A stretch of DNA of 64,000 bases from Streptomyces sp. NBC_01445 (GCF_035918235.1 NZ_CP109485.1:4154001-4218000), one strand, 5' to 3'. Shown: positions 36,239 to 44,478, numbered from the stretch's first letter. Made by a program: numbers and translations. Notes: generated from the sequence alone by a model not told the origin.

Positions 36239-36994
36239 TCAGCTCCAGACGTTGCCCTGGTTCTGGCCGCGGGCACCCTGCTGGCCCATGCCGTACTGGG
36301 CGCCGAGGCCCTGGCCGATCACCGCGTTCTGCGGGGGCAGCAGCTCGCTGGGCTGCACGAGGGCGTAGCCCTGGCCCATGAAGCTGAGCTCCCAGCCCTC
36401 CCCCGTGTTGCCGCGGCGCCGCCACACACCGGAGGAGTGCGTCTGGGCCTGCATCTGCACGCGCAGGCCGTTGGACCAGGCGACGATCGCGTCCGCGTCG
36501 GCGTTGACGTACCGGTCCGGGGTGACCTGGAGCATCAGCGGCTGCCCCGACGTCATCAGGGCGACCTTGCCGCGCCCGGTGATGTTGAGCTGGTACTTGC
36601 CGGAGCCGGAGATGCCGTACTGGCTGTCGACGGCGACGACCTGGTAGCTGAGCGAGGAGTCGAGCGCGAGGACGTAGCTGCTGTCCACGGTCAGACCGTC
36701 CTGCTCGACCTCCACCACGTGGATGAACTGGGCGAGGTTGGCGAGGTAGACGGTGCCCTGCCCGTGGCAGCGCATCAGGTCGAGGCCCTCACCTGTGTTG
36801 GCGCGGGCGCGCCGCTGACCGGAGGTCTGGATCTCGCCGTCGAACTCGACAAGGCCCTGGTAGGCGACCATGGCGCCCTTGCGGGCGAGGATGTCGTCGT
36901 GGCCTTCCAGGGTGACCCGCAGCAGCTGCGGGTTCTGGACGGTGTAGCGCTCCTGGGTCTGCTGCTCGGAGTGCGCGAAAAGCGGGCTCTGCAT
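36239..36994 (-). CDS. AIM24-family protein, third of the triad
   Basis: A 251-residue AIM24 (TRAP-like beta-roll) protein with repeated glycine-rich beta strands such as GHDDILARKGAMVAYQG, MRCHGQGTVYLAN and GRGKVALMTSGQPLMLQV. The C-terminal tail is Gln/Gly-rich (GAQYGMGQQGARGQNQG). The family is widespread in actinobacteria next to TerD proteins; its biochemical role is unknown. ATG 36994 is chosen. The upstream AIM24 gene ends 16 bases away, so the three genes form an operon. Confidence 0.9.
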   Translation of the reverse strand: MQSPLFAHSEQQTQERYTVQNPQLLRVTLEGHDDILARKGAMVAYQGLVEFDGEIQTSGQRRARANTGEGLDLMRCHGQGTVYLANLAQFIHVVEVEQDGLTVDSSYVLALDSSLSYQVVAVDSQYGISGSGKYQLNITGRGKVALMTSGQPLMLQVTPDRYVNADADAIVAWSNGLRVQMQAQTHSSGVWRRRGNTGEGWELSFMGQGYALVQPSELLPPQNAVIGQGLGAQYGMGQQGARGQNQGNVWS

Positions 36995-37010
36995 GGTGTT
37001 CCGTTCCCCC

Positions 37011-37691
37011 TCAGCCCCGGACTCGGAGGCGGTCGGTGCTGTCCTCACTGGGCTGTACGACGACAATGCCTTCCCCGGAGAAGCCCATCTGGTAGGCCTC
37101 GCCGCTTCCGCGCCCGATGAGCGAGCCGGCCTTGAAGCTGCGCTTGCCCTTCACCTTGAGGTTCGGGGACCAGGCGATCAACGCGTCCGGGTCGACGTAC
37201 GTCTCGTCCTCGCCACGGCCGCAGTCGACGACGATGGGGGTGCCCCGGGACGTGAGGGCGACATAGCCCTGCCCGGAGATCTTGATGTTCCACAGGCCCT
37301 GTCCGGCGAACTTGGCGAGGCCCTTGACGCGCTCGACGCCCCACTGGAGGTGCGCGTCGAAGGCGAGCAGGTTCGTGCCGTTCACCGAGATCGAGTCGCC
37401 ACCGAGGTTGATGACGACGATCTCGGCGCCGTAGTCGGCGAGGTAGAGGATGCCGTCTCCGGTGGCCTTCATCAGGGGCGCGCCCTCGCCGGTCATCCAG
37501 TCGCGGGCGATCTGGCGGACGGCGGGCGGGTTGGGCTCGTACTGGACGAACCCTTCGTAGGCGACCATCGAGCCCACGCGCGCGAGGAGGTCGTTGCCGG
37601 TCTGCATGGCGACCTTGAGCATGTTGGCGCCGTGGTTCTCCATGCGGGCGGCTACCGGGGTCGGGGCGTAACCCGCGAGCGGCTGGTTCAT
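37011..37691 (-). CDS. AIM24-family protein, second of the triad
   Basis: A 226-residue stand-alone AIM24 domain. The pattern of its neighbours repeats: ENHGANMLKVAMQTGNDLLA, ARVGSMVAYEGFVQY, GDGILYLADYGAEIVVINLG, SGQGYVALTSRGTPIVVDC. It is a diverged paralogue of the proteins on both sides, not an exact duplicate. The ATG at 37691 lies 11 bases after the upstream stop codon. Confidence 0.9.
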   Translation of the reverse strand: MNQPLAGYAPTPVAARMENHGANMLKVAMQTGNDLLARVGSMVAYEGFVQYEPNPPAVRQIARDWMTGEGAPLMKATGDGILYLADYGAEIVVINLGGDSISVNGTNLLAFDAHLQWGVERVKGLAKFAGQGLWNIKISGQGYVALTSRGTPIVVDCGRGEDETYVDPDALIAWSPNLKVKGKRSFKAGSLIGRGSGEAYQMGFSGEGIVVVQPSEDSTDRLRVRG

Positions 37692-37702
37692 GACGGGCTC
37701 CC

Positions 37703-39400
37703 TCAGACCTCGAACGGCTGGACGACGATGAAGTTCCCTGGCGCACCCCGGAACTGGAGGTTCACGCTCTCCCCGCTGTGTCCCGGGTAGGCGTTGTAGC
37801 GCATGCGCACCTGGCTGGACACGATCGCCTGCGCGGCGGCCGACCAGGCGACGACCGCGTTGCAGTCGGCGAACGTCGTCGGCGTCACGGGCAGCACGAC
37901 GGGCGTGCCGTGCGTCTTGACGACGACCGTGCCCGTGCCCTGGAACTGCATGACGAACAGGGCGCCGCCGGGAATGCCGTGCCCCTCGATCCTGCGCACC
38001 TCGTGCTGGAGGCTCTCGTCGAACGCCAGAACGTTCTCCGCGGATACGCAGATCGCGTCGCCCTGGAGCTCGATGGGGTGCAGATGCGTGGCCTCCTCCG
38101 CGAGGAAGACCTGGCCGCGGCCGGTGCAGCGCATCAGCTGCATCTCCTGGCCGGTCGCGTTGCCCACGATCCGGCCGGCGAAGCCCGCGCCCTTGTAGCC
38201 GAACTCGACCTTGCCCTGGTAGAGCACCATGCTGCCCTGACGGGCGAGCACCGGCTGGTCGCCGCCGGTGCCGAGGTCGACGCGGATCAGCTTCTTGTTC
38301 TGCAGAGTCCACCGCTGACCGGTGGGCGCCTCGCGGAACGCCGAAAGCGCGGCGGCCACACCGGCAGCGCCTCCGCCCTGCGGCACACCCTGAGGTGCCC
38401 CGTACGGCGACGGGGCACCCTGCGGACCGGGGAACTGACCGGGCGGCTGCTGCCCGTAACCGGGAGGCGGAGTCGGCTGCCCGTAGCCCGGAGGCGGGGT
38501 CGGCGCCTGGGGCTGCTGTCCGTAGCCGGGAGGCGCGGTCGGCTGCCCGTAGCCCGGGGGCGGGGGCGCGGTCTGACCGGGCACATGTCCGATGGGCGGC
38601 GCGTGCGGGGTGGGCGCGGCCGGCGGCTGCATGGCGCCGGGCGGCGTGGCCAGCGGTGCGACGATCGTCGGCGCCGCGTGCACCGACGGCGGGGCCGGGG
38701 CGGGCGCGGGCGGCGGCGTGGCTGCCTGCGGCGGCGCGTAGCCCTGCTGGGCGGGCTGCGGGGCCGGGGCGGGCGCGGGCGCGCCGAAGGCGGGTGGCGC
38801 CGTGGCCTGCCCGGGCGGCGCGAACGACGGTGCACCGGCCTGCTGCTGGGGCGGCGCGGCGGCGGGCTCCTCGTCGGCGACCTCACCGCCGAAGTTCTTC
38901 AGCAGCGCGTCGAGTCCGCCGTCGAACCCCTGCCCGACGGCCGCGAACCGCCAGACGTCCTTCAGGTAGAAGTCGCCCAGCATCACGGCACGTTCGGTCG
39001 AGAACTCCGTGCCGTTGAACGAATAGCGGGCGACCTCCTCGCCACCCGCGACGATCCGTACGTATCCGGGGGCGATCTGCGACATCTGCCCGGCGCCGTC
39101 GATCGTCGCGGTGAACGACAACTTCTGGATGTTCGCCGGGATCCGGTCGAGGGTGACGCGGAAGGACTCGCTGTCGCCGGCCTGCGCACCGAGAAGCTGA
39201 ATCGACTCCTCGGGCGATTTCGGCTGATTGAAGAAGACGAAATACCGGTCGTCCGAGAGCCGTTCGTCGGCGTCAAGACCGAAGCAGCTGATGTCGAAGG
39301 TCAGCCCGGGACCCGTGATCTGCACGCCTACGTACAGATCGGTGCCCGCGGTGAGGTCACTGATCTTGGCCTTGTGGCCGCGTTGGAATTCCCTGGCCAT
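37703..39400 (-). CDS. TerD-AIM24 fusion protein with Pro-rich linker
   Basis: A 565-residue protein. Residues ~1-175 form a TerD domain (FQRGHKAKISDLTAGTDLYV, FGLDADERLSDDRYFVFFNQ), a calcium-binding, stress-associated fold. Residues ~180-335 are a Pro/Ala/Gln-rich linker with four PPGYGQ repeats. Residues ~340-565 are an AIM24 domain (GGDQPVLARQGSMVLYQGK, EEATHLHPIELQGDAICVSA). ATG 39400 (MAREFQRG) is the standard TerD start. First gene of the TerD/AIM24 operon. TerD proteins are tied to tellurite or chemical-stress resistance and surface signalling; no ter enzymes are adjacent. The role is inferred as a membrane-associated scaffold. Confidence 0.92.
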   Translation of the reverse strand: MAREFQRGHKAKISDLTAGTDLYVGVQITGPGLTFDISCFGLDADERLSDDRYFVFFNQPKSPEESIQLLGAQAGDSESFRVTLDRIPANIQKLSFTATIDGAGQMSQIAPGYVRIVAGGEEVARYSFNGTEFSTERAVMLGDFYLKDVWRFAAVGQGFDGGLDALLKNFGGEVADEEPAAAPPQQQAGAPSFAPPGQATAPPAFGAPAPAPAPQPAQQGYAPPQAATPPPAPAPAPPSVHAAPTIVAPLATPPGAMQPPAAPTPHAPPIGHVPGQTAPPPPGYGQPTAPPGYGQQPQAPTPPPGYGQPTPPPGYGQQPPGQFPGPQGAPSPYGAPQGVPQGGGAAGVAAALSAFREAPTGQRWTLQNKKLIRVDLGTGGDQPVLARQGSMVLYQGKVEFGYKGAGFAGRIVGNATGQEMQLMRCTGRGQVFLAEEATHLHPIELQGDAICVSAENVLAFDESLQHEVRRIEGHGIPGGALFVMQFQGTGTVVVKTHGTPVVLPVTPTTFADCNAVVAWSAAAQAIVSSQVRMRYNAYPGHSGESVNLQFRGAPGNFIVVQPFEV

Positions 39401-39642
39401 GCGTAACGACCGTCCCCCATCCCGAAGGTGAATACGTCGCGTCAGGCTAACCGCAATCACTGACAGCGGCGGCAGCCGGTACAGCCCTGGTACACAACGG
39501 GAACGCGGCGGGCGGAATCAGCGAAGGGACGACGGACAGTCAGACCTGGTCGCCGGAAGACCATAAGAGGGTGACTGCTCCGTCAGTCACTCCAAGGCGT
39601 TCGCTCATGGGAGGCCACTCGTGGGCGGTCACTCCCGGGTGC

Positions 39643-40239
39643 TCACTCCTCGCGAGCGGCCGGCAGATGCGGCAGCCGGTCGGCCGCGACAACACCCTCG
39701 AGATAGCCCCGCGCCCGCTCCGTGCGCGGATACGCCTCAAGGAGACGCCAGAACCGCGGCCCGTGCCCCGGCACCAGCAGATGCGCCAACTCGTGTACGA
39801 GTACGTAGTCGACCACGTACTCCGGCATCCCCTGCAGCCGGTGCGACAGCCGGATGCTGCCCTCGGACGGCGTGCACGACCCCCAGCGCGTGTTCTGATT
39901 CGTCACCCAGCGCACGGACGTGGGGCGGGCCCGGCCATCGAAGCACTGCTCGGACAGCCGCTCCGCCCGCTCGGCGAGCTCCGCGTCCCCCAGGACCCGT
40001 TTGCTCTCCTGCGCGGCCAGCTTGTCGAGCATGACGTTGACCCAGCGCTTCTCCTCGGCCTCCGACATACGGGCCGGAATGAGGACGACGGTCCGGTCAC
40101 CCTCGCGATACGCGGAGACCGTTCGGCGTCGCCGGGCGCTTCTGCGGACCTCTACCGCGCTCGCCCTCGGGCCGCTCGGCGGCGGGCTGGTCGTGCTGCG
40201 CTGCGTGTTCGTGGCACGGTGCAGTGGGTCGGCGGGCAC
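39643..40239 (-). CDS. YgjP-like (M48-related) metallopeptidase
   Basis: A 198-residue protein with the zinc motif HELAH (LVHELAHLLVPGHGPRFWRL, about residues 149-168, where the later His is a third ligand). The N-terminal half carries a WLM/YgjP-like domain (RRTVSAYREGDRTVVLIPAR) and the conserved TRWGSCTPSEGSIRLSHRL. Members are small, stand-alone metal-dependent hydrolases of unknown substrate. A GTG at 40239 is the start; the first 30 residues are low-complexity and a later start is possible. Confidence 0.88.
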   Translation of the reverse strand: MPADPLHRATNTQRSTTSPPPSGPRASAVEVRRSARRRRTVSAYREGDRTVVLIPARMSEAEEKRWVNVMLDKLAAQESKRVLGDAELAERAERLSEQCFDGRARPTSVRWVTNQNTRWGSCTPSEGSIRLSHRLQGMPEYVVDYVLVHELAHLLVPGHGPRFWRLLEAYPRTERARGYLEGVVAADRLPHLPAAREE

Positions 40240-40344
40240 GCCCCGACGTTACCCGCTGCACATGGGGGAAGTCCCGCCTCCGGGACTCTTCGGTGCGGCC
40301 CCGCACCCCTCCCGCTCGATTTATACGACTAACACCCACCCCCT

Positions 40345-40488
40345 GTGGATAACTTTTCACACGGATTCCCCCCGCCATGCATCCTGGCAATCGACCGACG
40401 AGCCACCCGAATTCCGGCCCGCGGTCACGTCACCAACGCCACCGACTTCGCCAAGGTCATCAACTTGATCGCCAACTGGCCAACTTGA
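40345..40488 (+). CDS. Tentative 47-residue small ORF upstream of the E1-like gene
   Basis: A short frame from GTG 40345 to TGA 40488. Its last third (VTNATDFAKVINLIANWPT) uses Streptomyces-like codons with C or G in nearly every third position, unlike the surrounding non-coding DNA. The first third is less convincing and I see no ribosome site. It ends 37 bases before the E1/ThiF-like gene. E1-like leader-binding proteins act on small precursor peptides, so the position is suggestive, but this could equally be a chance frame or a decayed gene. Confidence 0.2.
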   Translation: MDNFSHGFPPPCILAIDRRATRIPARGHVTNATDFAKVINLIANWPT

Positions 40489-40490
40489 TC
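40461..40490. repeat. 10-base direct repeat with 20-base period upstream of the E1-like gene
   Basis: caacttgatc occurs at 40461-40470 and 40481-40490 with 10 bases between, so the copies lie on the same face of the helix two turns apart. It sits 36-65 bases before the E1-like start codon and could be a tandem activator or repressor site; it also overlaps the tentative small ORF. Confidence 0.4.
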
Positions 40491-40525
40491 ACCAGAGCGA
40501 GAACACAAGCATCACGGGGGAACAG

Positions 40526-41743
40526 ATGGGCACTTCACCGCCGACAGCCATGCATCCGATCCTGAAACCGGCGCTGCGACGCGGCTGGCGCGACCTCAAT
40601 ACCGTCCAGTTCGGCGTGGCAGCCGCCCACGCCGTCGTACTCGGCCCGGTCGACACCGCGACCGGCACCTTCCTCACCCTCCTCGACGGAACCCGCGGCG
40701 TGGCCCTGCTGCGCGACGAAGGCCGCCGGATGGGGCTGCCCGACGGCCATGTCGACGCCCTGCTCCACCGGCTGACGAGGGCCGGACTGCTCGACGACGC
40801 CACCGGCGGAGGCCCGGCCTTCGACGCGCTCCGCAGGCGCCAAGGAGTCCTCGACCGACTCCGCCCCGACCTGGCAGCCCTCACGATCCTCTCCCCTGAA
40901 CCAGCCGCAGGGGCAAGAAAATTGGCGGCCCGCCGCAGCATGCGCGTCCAGGTCCGGGGAACCGGCCGCGTCGGCACGGTCATCGCGTCCGTCCTGTCCG
41001 CCGCAGGCGTCGGCCACGTCGATGTGCGCGACGGAGGCATCGTCGAACCGTGGGACGTGGCCCCGGGCGGACTCCCCGTCGAATCCGTCGGAGAACGCCG
41101 AGACACGGCCGCGTATCGAGCCGCACGCAAGGCCGCACCCGACCGCCCACCCCGCCCCGACCGCCGCTCCGGCCCACCTCGATCCCAAGCCCAGCCCCAA
41201 TCCCCGTCAGAGATCCAAGCCCCGCCCTCAGCCGAGGAACCTGCCCTCTCCCTCGTGATCATCGCCCCACGGGACGGCCTGTCCCCCCACACCCCCGACC
41301 CCCTGGCCGCCGAAGAACTCATCGCCTCGGGCACGCCCCACCTCTACGCCGGAGTGGTCGAGGCCACCGGAGTCGTCGGCCCCCTGGTACTGCCCGGCGG
41401 CACCGCCTGCGCCGGCTGCCTGTCGCTGGACCGCACCGACCGCGACCCCACCTGGCCCCGCCTGCTCGCTCAATGGCGTTCCGGGCGTCAACTCCAGGTA
41501 CCCGCATGCGACCTGGCTCTCGCCACGGCCGTCGCCGGACTCACGGCAGCACACGCGCTGGCCTTCCTCGACGGCGAACTGCCGTCCAGCACCGGCGCCC
41601 GCTGGGAGGCATCGGCTCCGGGACTCGACTGGCACGCCCGCCCGGTATGGGCACATCCGGACTGCTCATGCGGAGCAGGTGAGAGAAGTAAGGGGGAGCA
41701 GGCCTCCGAGGGCGGAGAGCAGCACGACACAATGGCCGGGTAA
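40526..41743 (+). CDS. Orphan E1/ThiF-like protein (TOMM leader-binding type)
   Basis: A 405-residue protein resembling E1-superfamily proteins annotated as TOMM precursor leader-binding. The N-terminal part (about residues 8-125) resembles a leader-recognition domain (HPILKPALRRGWRDLNTVQF). A Rossmann segment follows (MRVQVRGTGRVGTVIASVLS, about 138-157), then a Pro/Ser-rich linker. The C-terminal half has zinc Cys pairs CAGC and a late CSC. The usual GxGG nucleotide loop is GTGRVG and the E1 Arg/Asp network is not obvious, so adenylation is doubtful. A gggggaac ribosome site precedes ATG 40526. No cyclodehydratase, dehydrogenase or clear precursor is next door; the neighbour is an ABC1 kinase. 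Confidence 0.78.
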   Translation: MGTSPPTAMHPILKPALRRGWRDLNTVQFGVAAAHAVVLGPVDTATGTFLTLLDGTRGVALLRDEGRRMGLPDGHVDALLHRLTRAGLLDDATGGGPAFDALRRRQGVLDRLRPDLAALTILSPEPAAGARKLAARRSMRVQVRGTGRVGTVIASVLSAAGVGHVDVRDGGIVEPWDVAPGGLPVESVGERRDTAAYRAARKAAPDRPPRPDRRSGPPRSQAQPQSPSEIQAPPSAEEPALSLVIIAPRDGLSPHTPDPLAAEELIASGTPHLYAGVVEATGVVGPLVLPGGTACAGCLSLDRTDRDPTWPRLLAQWRSGRQLQVPACDLALATAVAGLTAAHALAFLDGELPSSTGARWEASAPGLDWHARPVWAHPDCSCGAGERSKGEQASEGGEQHDTMAG

Positions 41744-41784
41744 CCGCCACTGGCGGCACGGCAGGCTGGGACTTGGAGGGGCGT

Positions 41785-43263
41785 ATGTCTGATCTTCCCC
41801 GGAAGGCGGTAACCCGTACTGCCAAACTGGCCGCGCTGCCACTCGGCTTCGCCGGGCGCGCGACCTGGGGCCTCGGCAAACGCATCGGCGGGAAGTCGGC
41901 CGAGATCGTCGGGCGGGAACTGCAACAGCGCACGGCGGACCAGCTCTTCAAGGTTCTCGGTGAGCTCAAAGGCGGAGCCATGAAGTTCGGGCAGGCCATG
42001 TCCGTCTTCGAATCCGCCCTCCCCGAGGAGGTCGCAGGCCCGTACCGCGCCGCGCTGACCAAACTCCAGGAAGCGGCGCCCCCAATGCCCACCAGGACGG
42101 TCCACGCCGTCCTCGCGGAACGGCTCGGCGACGAATGGCGGGAGAATTTCCTGGAGTTCGAGGACAAGCCCGCGGCAGCAGCATCGATAGGGCAGGTCCA
42201 CCGCGCCATCTGGCACGACGGCCGCGAGGTCGCCGTCAAGGTGCAGTACCCGGGAGCCGGCGAGGCCCTGCTTTCCGACCTGAACCAACTCGGCCGCTTC
42301 GCCCGCCTCCTCGGCCCCCTGATCCCCGGCATGGACATCAAACCGCTCATCACAGAACTGCGCGACCGGGTGTCCGAGGAACTCGACTACGGGCTGGAGG
42401 CACAGGCCCAGCGGGCTTGCGCCGAAGAGTTCGCCGACGATCCGGATGTGCACGTACCCGACGTGGTGCACCAGAGCGACCAGGTCCTCATCACCGAATG
42501 GATAGACGGAACACCGCTCTCCGAGGTGATCACCGACGGCACCGACGAACAACGGAACCGGGCAGGACAGCTTCTCGCCCGCTTCCTGTTCTCGGGCCCG
42601 TCCCGCACCAGCCTCCTCCACGCCGATCCGCACCCTGGAAACTTCAGGCTGCTGCCCGACGAGAAGAACGGCTGGCGACTCGGAGTCCTCGACTTCGGCA
42701 CCGTGGACCGGCTCCCCGGCGGCCTCCCCGAAACCATCGGCACCTCACTGCGCATGACCCTGGCGGGCAACGCGGAAGCGGTCTACGAACTGCTGCGCAC
42801 AGAGGGCTTCGTCAAGGAGACGATCGACCTCGAACCCGACGCGGTGCTCGAGTACCTGTTGCCGATCATCGAGCCGGCCCTGGTCGACGAGTTCACCTTC
42901 ACGCGCGGCTGGATGCGCAGCCAGGCCGCACGCATCGCCGATCTGCGCTCCCCCGCCCACCAGCTCGGCAAGCAACTGAACCTGCCGCCCTCCTACCTCC
43001 TGATACATCGCGTGACCCTCAGCACCATCGGAGTCCTGTGCCAACTCGGCGCGACGGTACGGCTACGGGACGAACTCGAGAGGTGGCTACCGGGATTCCT
43101 GGCGGGGGACGAGGAGCCCGTTGACGACGCGGCAGGCGGAGCGGTCGTGGGCTCGGCCGGCGTCACGGTCGATGGCTCGGCCGTCGGCGCGGTCGAAGAC
43201 ATAGCTGCGGAAGGAGCGGCGAGCGCGGGGACAAGCGAGGGCGTCTCGGCTGCTGAGGCGTGA
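41785..43263 (+). CDS. ABC1/UbiB/AarF-family atypical kinase
   Basis: A 492-residue protein-kinase-like ATPase (counterpart of M. tuberculosis Rv3197). The family's KxGQ motif (GGAMKFGQAMS), the Ala-rich loop PAAAASIGQVHRAIW (replacing the glycine-rich loop), VAVKVQYPG, the catalytic HADPHPGNFRLLP and the DFG (LDFGTVDRLPGG) are all present. UbiB-type proteins support isoprenoid-quinone or lipid metabolism, and Rv3197 is linked to macrolide resistance next to whiB7, which fits the adjacent wblC here. ATG 41785 follows ggagggg. The C-terminus is a low-complexity Ala/Gly/Val stretch. Convergent with the next gene. Confidence 0.9.
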   Translation: MSDLPRKAVTRTAKLAALPLGFAGRATWGLGKRIGGKSAEIVGRELQQRTADQLFKVLGELKGGAMKFGQAMSVFESALPEEVAGPYRAALTKLQEAAPPMPTRTVHAVLAERLGDEWRENFLEFEDKPAAAASIGQVHRAIWHDGREVAVKVQYPGAGEALLSDLNQLGRFARLLGPLIPGMDIKPLITELRDRVSEELDYGLEAQAQRACAEEFADDPDVHVPDVVHQSDQVLITEWIDGTPLSEVITDGTDEQRNRAGQLLARFLFSGPSRTSLLHADPHPGNFRLLPDEKNGWRLGVLDFGTVDRLPGGLPETIGTSLRMTLAGNAEAVYELLRTEGFVKETIDLEPDAVLEYLLPIIEPALVDEFTFTRGWMRSQAARIADLRSPAHQLGKQLNLPPSYLLIHRVTLSTIGVLCQLGATVRLRDELERWLPGFLAGDEEPVDDAAGGAVVGSAGVTVDGSAVGAVEDIAAEGAASAGTSEGVSAAEA

Positions 43264-43272
43264 TCAAAAACC

Positions 43273-43308
43273 GGGGGCGGGGTGGGGAGGGGGCGGGGGC
43301 GGGGGAGG
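43273..43308 (+). other. G-quadruplex-prone run between convergent genes
   Basis: Six runs of 4-5 G separated by single bases (43273-43305), followed by AGG, lie directly after the ABC1-kinase stop and before the end of the convergent zinc-ribbon gene. The plus-strand RNA or DNA could fold into a G-quadruplex and help termination; no ordinary hairpin terminator is visible here. Confidence 0.5.
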
Positions 43309-43333
43309 CCCCCAAGGAATGTTCCGCCGAAAC

Positions 43334-43543
43334 TCACCACCACTCCGAATCCAGCCGCCCCTCAATAGCCCTCAGGTTCTCCCGGGCGCAGCGGTCGCAG
43401 TAATGCCGGCCGGTCCCGTTCTCCACTGAGTAGGTCCAGGTCGGCGGGGCGCCCTGGGCGGTGGTGCCGCAGAGGGCGCACACGATGGTGCCGGGTTCGG
43501 GCTCGGGTCGCTGCGCTGAGTCGCCGTCGGGAAGAGACGTCAC
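43334..43543 (-). CDS. Small zinc-ribbon protein
   Basis: A 69-residue protein with two Cys pairs, CALC and CDRC, spaced as in a zinc ribbon (between them a Trp/Tyr-rich segment TWTYSVENGTGRHY), and an acidic C-terminus. I do not recognise a specific function. GTG 43543 is the start most consistent with the compact domain; the frame is open further upstream. Last gene of the minus-strand run that includes wblC. Confidence 0.7.
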   Translation of the reverse strand: MTSLPDGDSAQRPEPEPGTIVCALCGTTAQGAPPTWTYSVENGTGRHYCDRCARENLRAIEGRLDSEWW

Positions 43544-43629
43544 GTGGTGACGATAGCTCCGTCTTCCGAGGCTGTGGGGCAACGCACCGCGGGGGCCGGT
43601 CCGTTGTGGATCGGCCCCCGCGGGGTGGG

Positions 43630-43953
43630 TCACTGCATGACCGCCATGGCGAGCGCGCGGCGGGCGCGCAGTGATGCGCGCTCGGCGCGGCGCTGCATCC
43701 GGCGGGCCGTTGCCAGGCGCAGTGCGCGGCGTTCGGCCTCGGCGGAGCGCAGCCGCTCGTGCATATGCGCACGAGCCAGCGCTTCTGGGATGAGTTGCAT
43801 CTCTCGGGTCCTGTTCTGGCGCGAGTCGTTCGCGTCGGTGGTGGTGAAGTCTGGGGTCGCAGAGCCGGTGGGCTCGCTGGTGGACGGCTTCATCGGGGCC
43901 TGCTTCTGGGGGTCGTGCGTCAGGGGGCGGTCGATCGTTCCTCGTGCGTTCAT
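43630..43953 (-). CDS. Arg/Ala-rich small protein coupled to wblC
   Basis: A 107-residue protein whose second half is a highly basic, alanine-rich helix (AEAERRALRLATARRMQRRA), coiled-coil- or nucleic-acid-binding-like. The first half is Ser/Thr/Pro-rich. The family is unknown to me. ATG 43953 overlaps the wblC stop by 4 bases (ATGA), so its production should follow that of WblC and it is probably induced by the same antibiotics. A real gene is likely because of the coupling, but the evidence is positional. Confidence 0.65.
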   Translation of the reverse strand: MNARGTIDRPLTHDPQKQAPMKPSTSEPTGSATPDFTTTDANDSRQNRTREMQLIPEALARAHMHERLRSAEAERRALRLATARRMQRRAERASLRARRALAMAVMQ

Positions 43954-44318
43954 GCCGCGACCGGGTTCTTGCGCGGGCGGCCACGCGGCCGCTTCCGGGC
44001 TACGACGACGCCCTGGATGAACAGCTCGCCGCCCCAGACGCCCCAGGGCTCGCGCCGCTCCTTGGCGCCGGCGAGGCAGGCCTCGACGAGCGGGCAGGTG
44101 CGGCAGAGGGACTTGGCGTACTCGACGTCCGCCGGCGACTCCGCGAAGAAGACCTCGGGGTCGTAGGCACGGCAGGGGACGGGTACGCCGAGGTTCTCGA
44201 TGGCGTCGTCGAGCGCGGTGAGCGCAGTCAGGGGGTTCAAGGTGGGGTCCTCCGTGAGACCGGGCGGGGGGAGAGTGTCTGAAGGCGGTACTGACGGGGC
44301 GTGCGCTTCGAGTTGCAC
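43950..44318 (-). CDS. wblC: WhiB7-type transcription factor WblC
   Basis: A 122-residue iron-sulfur WhiB-like regulator. The four cluster cysteines are C49, C72, C75 and C81 (CRTCPLVEAC), followed by GVWGG (93-97), which contacts the primary sigma factor. The C-terminal AT-hook RPRGRPRK (residues ~111-118) is what separates the WhiB7/WblC branch from other Wbl proteins. WhiB7/WblC activates intrinsic resistance to ribosome-targeting antibiotics. GTG 44318 has a gagga ribosome site. A roughly 600-base leader with an upstream ORF and terminator precedes it. Adjacent to uvrD2 as in mycobacteria. Confidence 0.94.
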   Translation of the reverse strand: MQLEAHAPSVPPSDTLPPPGLTEDPTLNPLTALTALDDAIENLGVPVPCRAYDPEVFFAESPADVEYAKSLCRTCPLVEACLAGAKERREPWGVWGGELFIQGVVVARKRPRGRPRKNPVAA

Positions 44319-44432
44319 GGTGTTGTCTTCCTCGTCTGGTCGTTCCGGCCTGTGGGCCGGGTGGCGGTGGTACCGGGTCTTTTCTTGTTCCCGAGGCCCC
44401 TTCGTTCTGTTGTCCCGTGCGGGCAAAACAGA

Positions 44433-44467
44433 AGGGCCGCGGATCCCGGGTGGGGTTCCGCGGCCCT
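44433..44467 (-). terminator. Intrinsic terminator (attenuator) inside the wblC leader
   Basis: On the minus strand, 10-base arms agggccgcgg/ccgcggccct (44467-44458 with 44442-44433) enclose a partly paired loop and are followed immediately by ttctgtttt. A U-rich tail like this is rare in the window. It lies between the upstream ORF and wblC, so it can stop wblC transcription by default. Confidence 0.75.
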
Positions 44468-44478
44468 GAAGGCGCCGG

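Noticed and set aside
38390..38600. Tandem DNA repeats that might be a mobile or CRISPR-like array
   Set aside because: They are degenerate and in frame, encoding the PPGYGQ repeats of the TerD-AIM24 linker.
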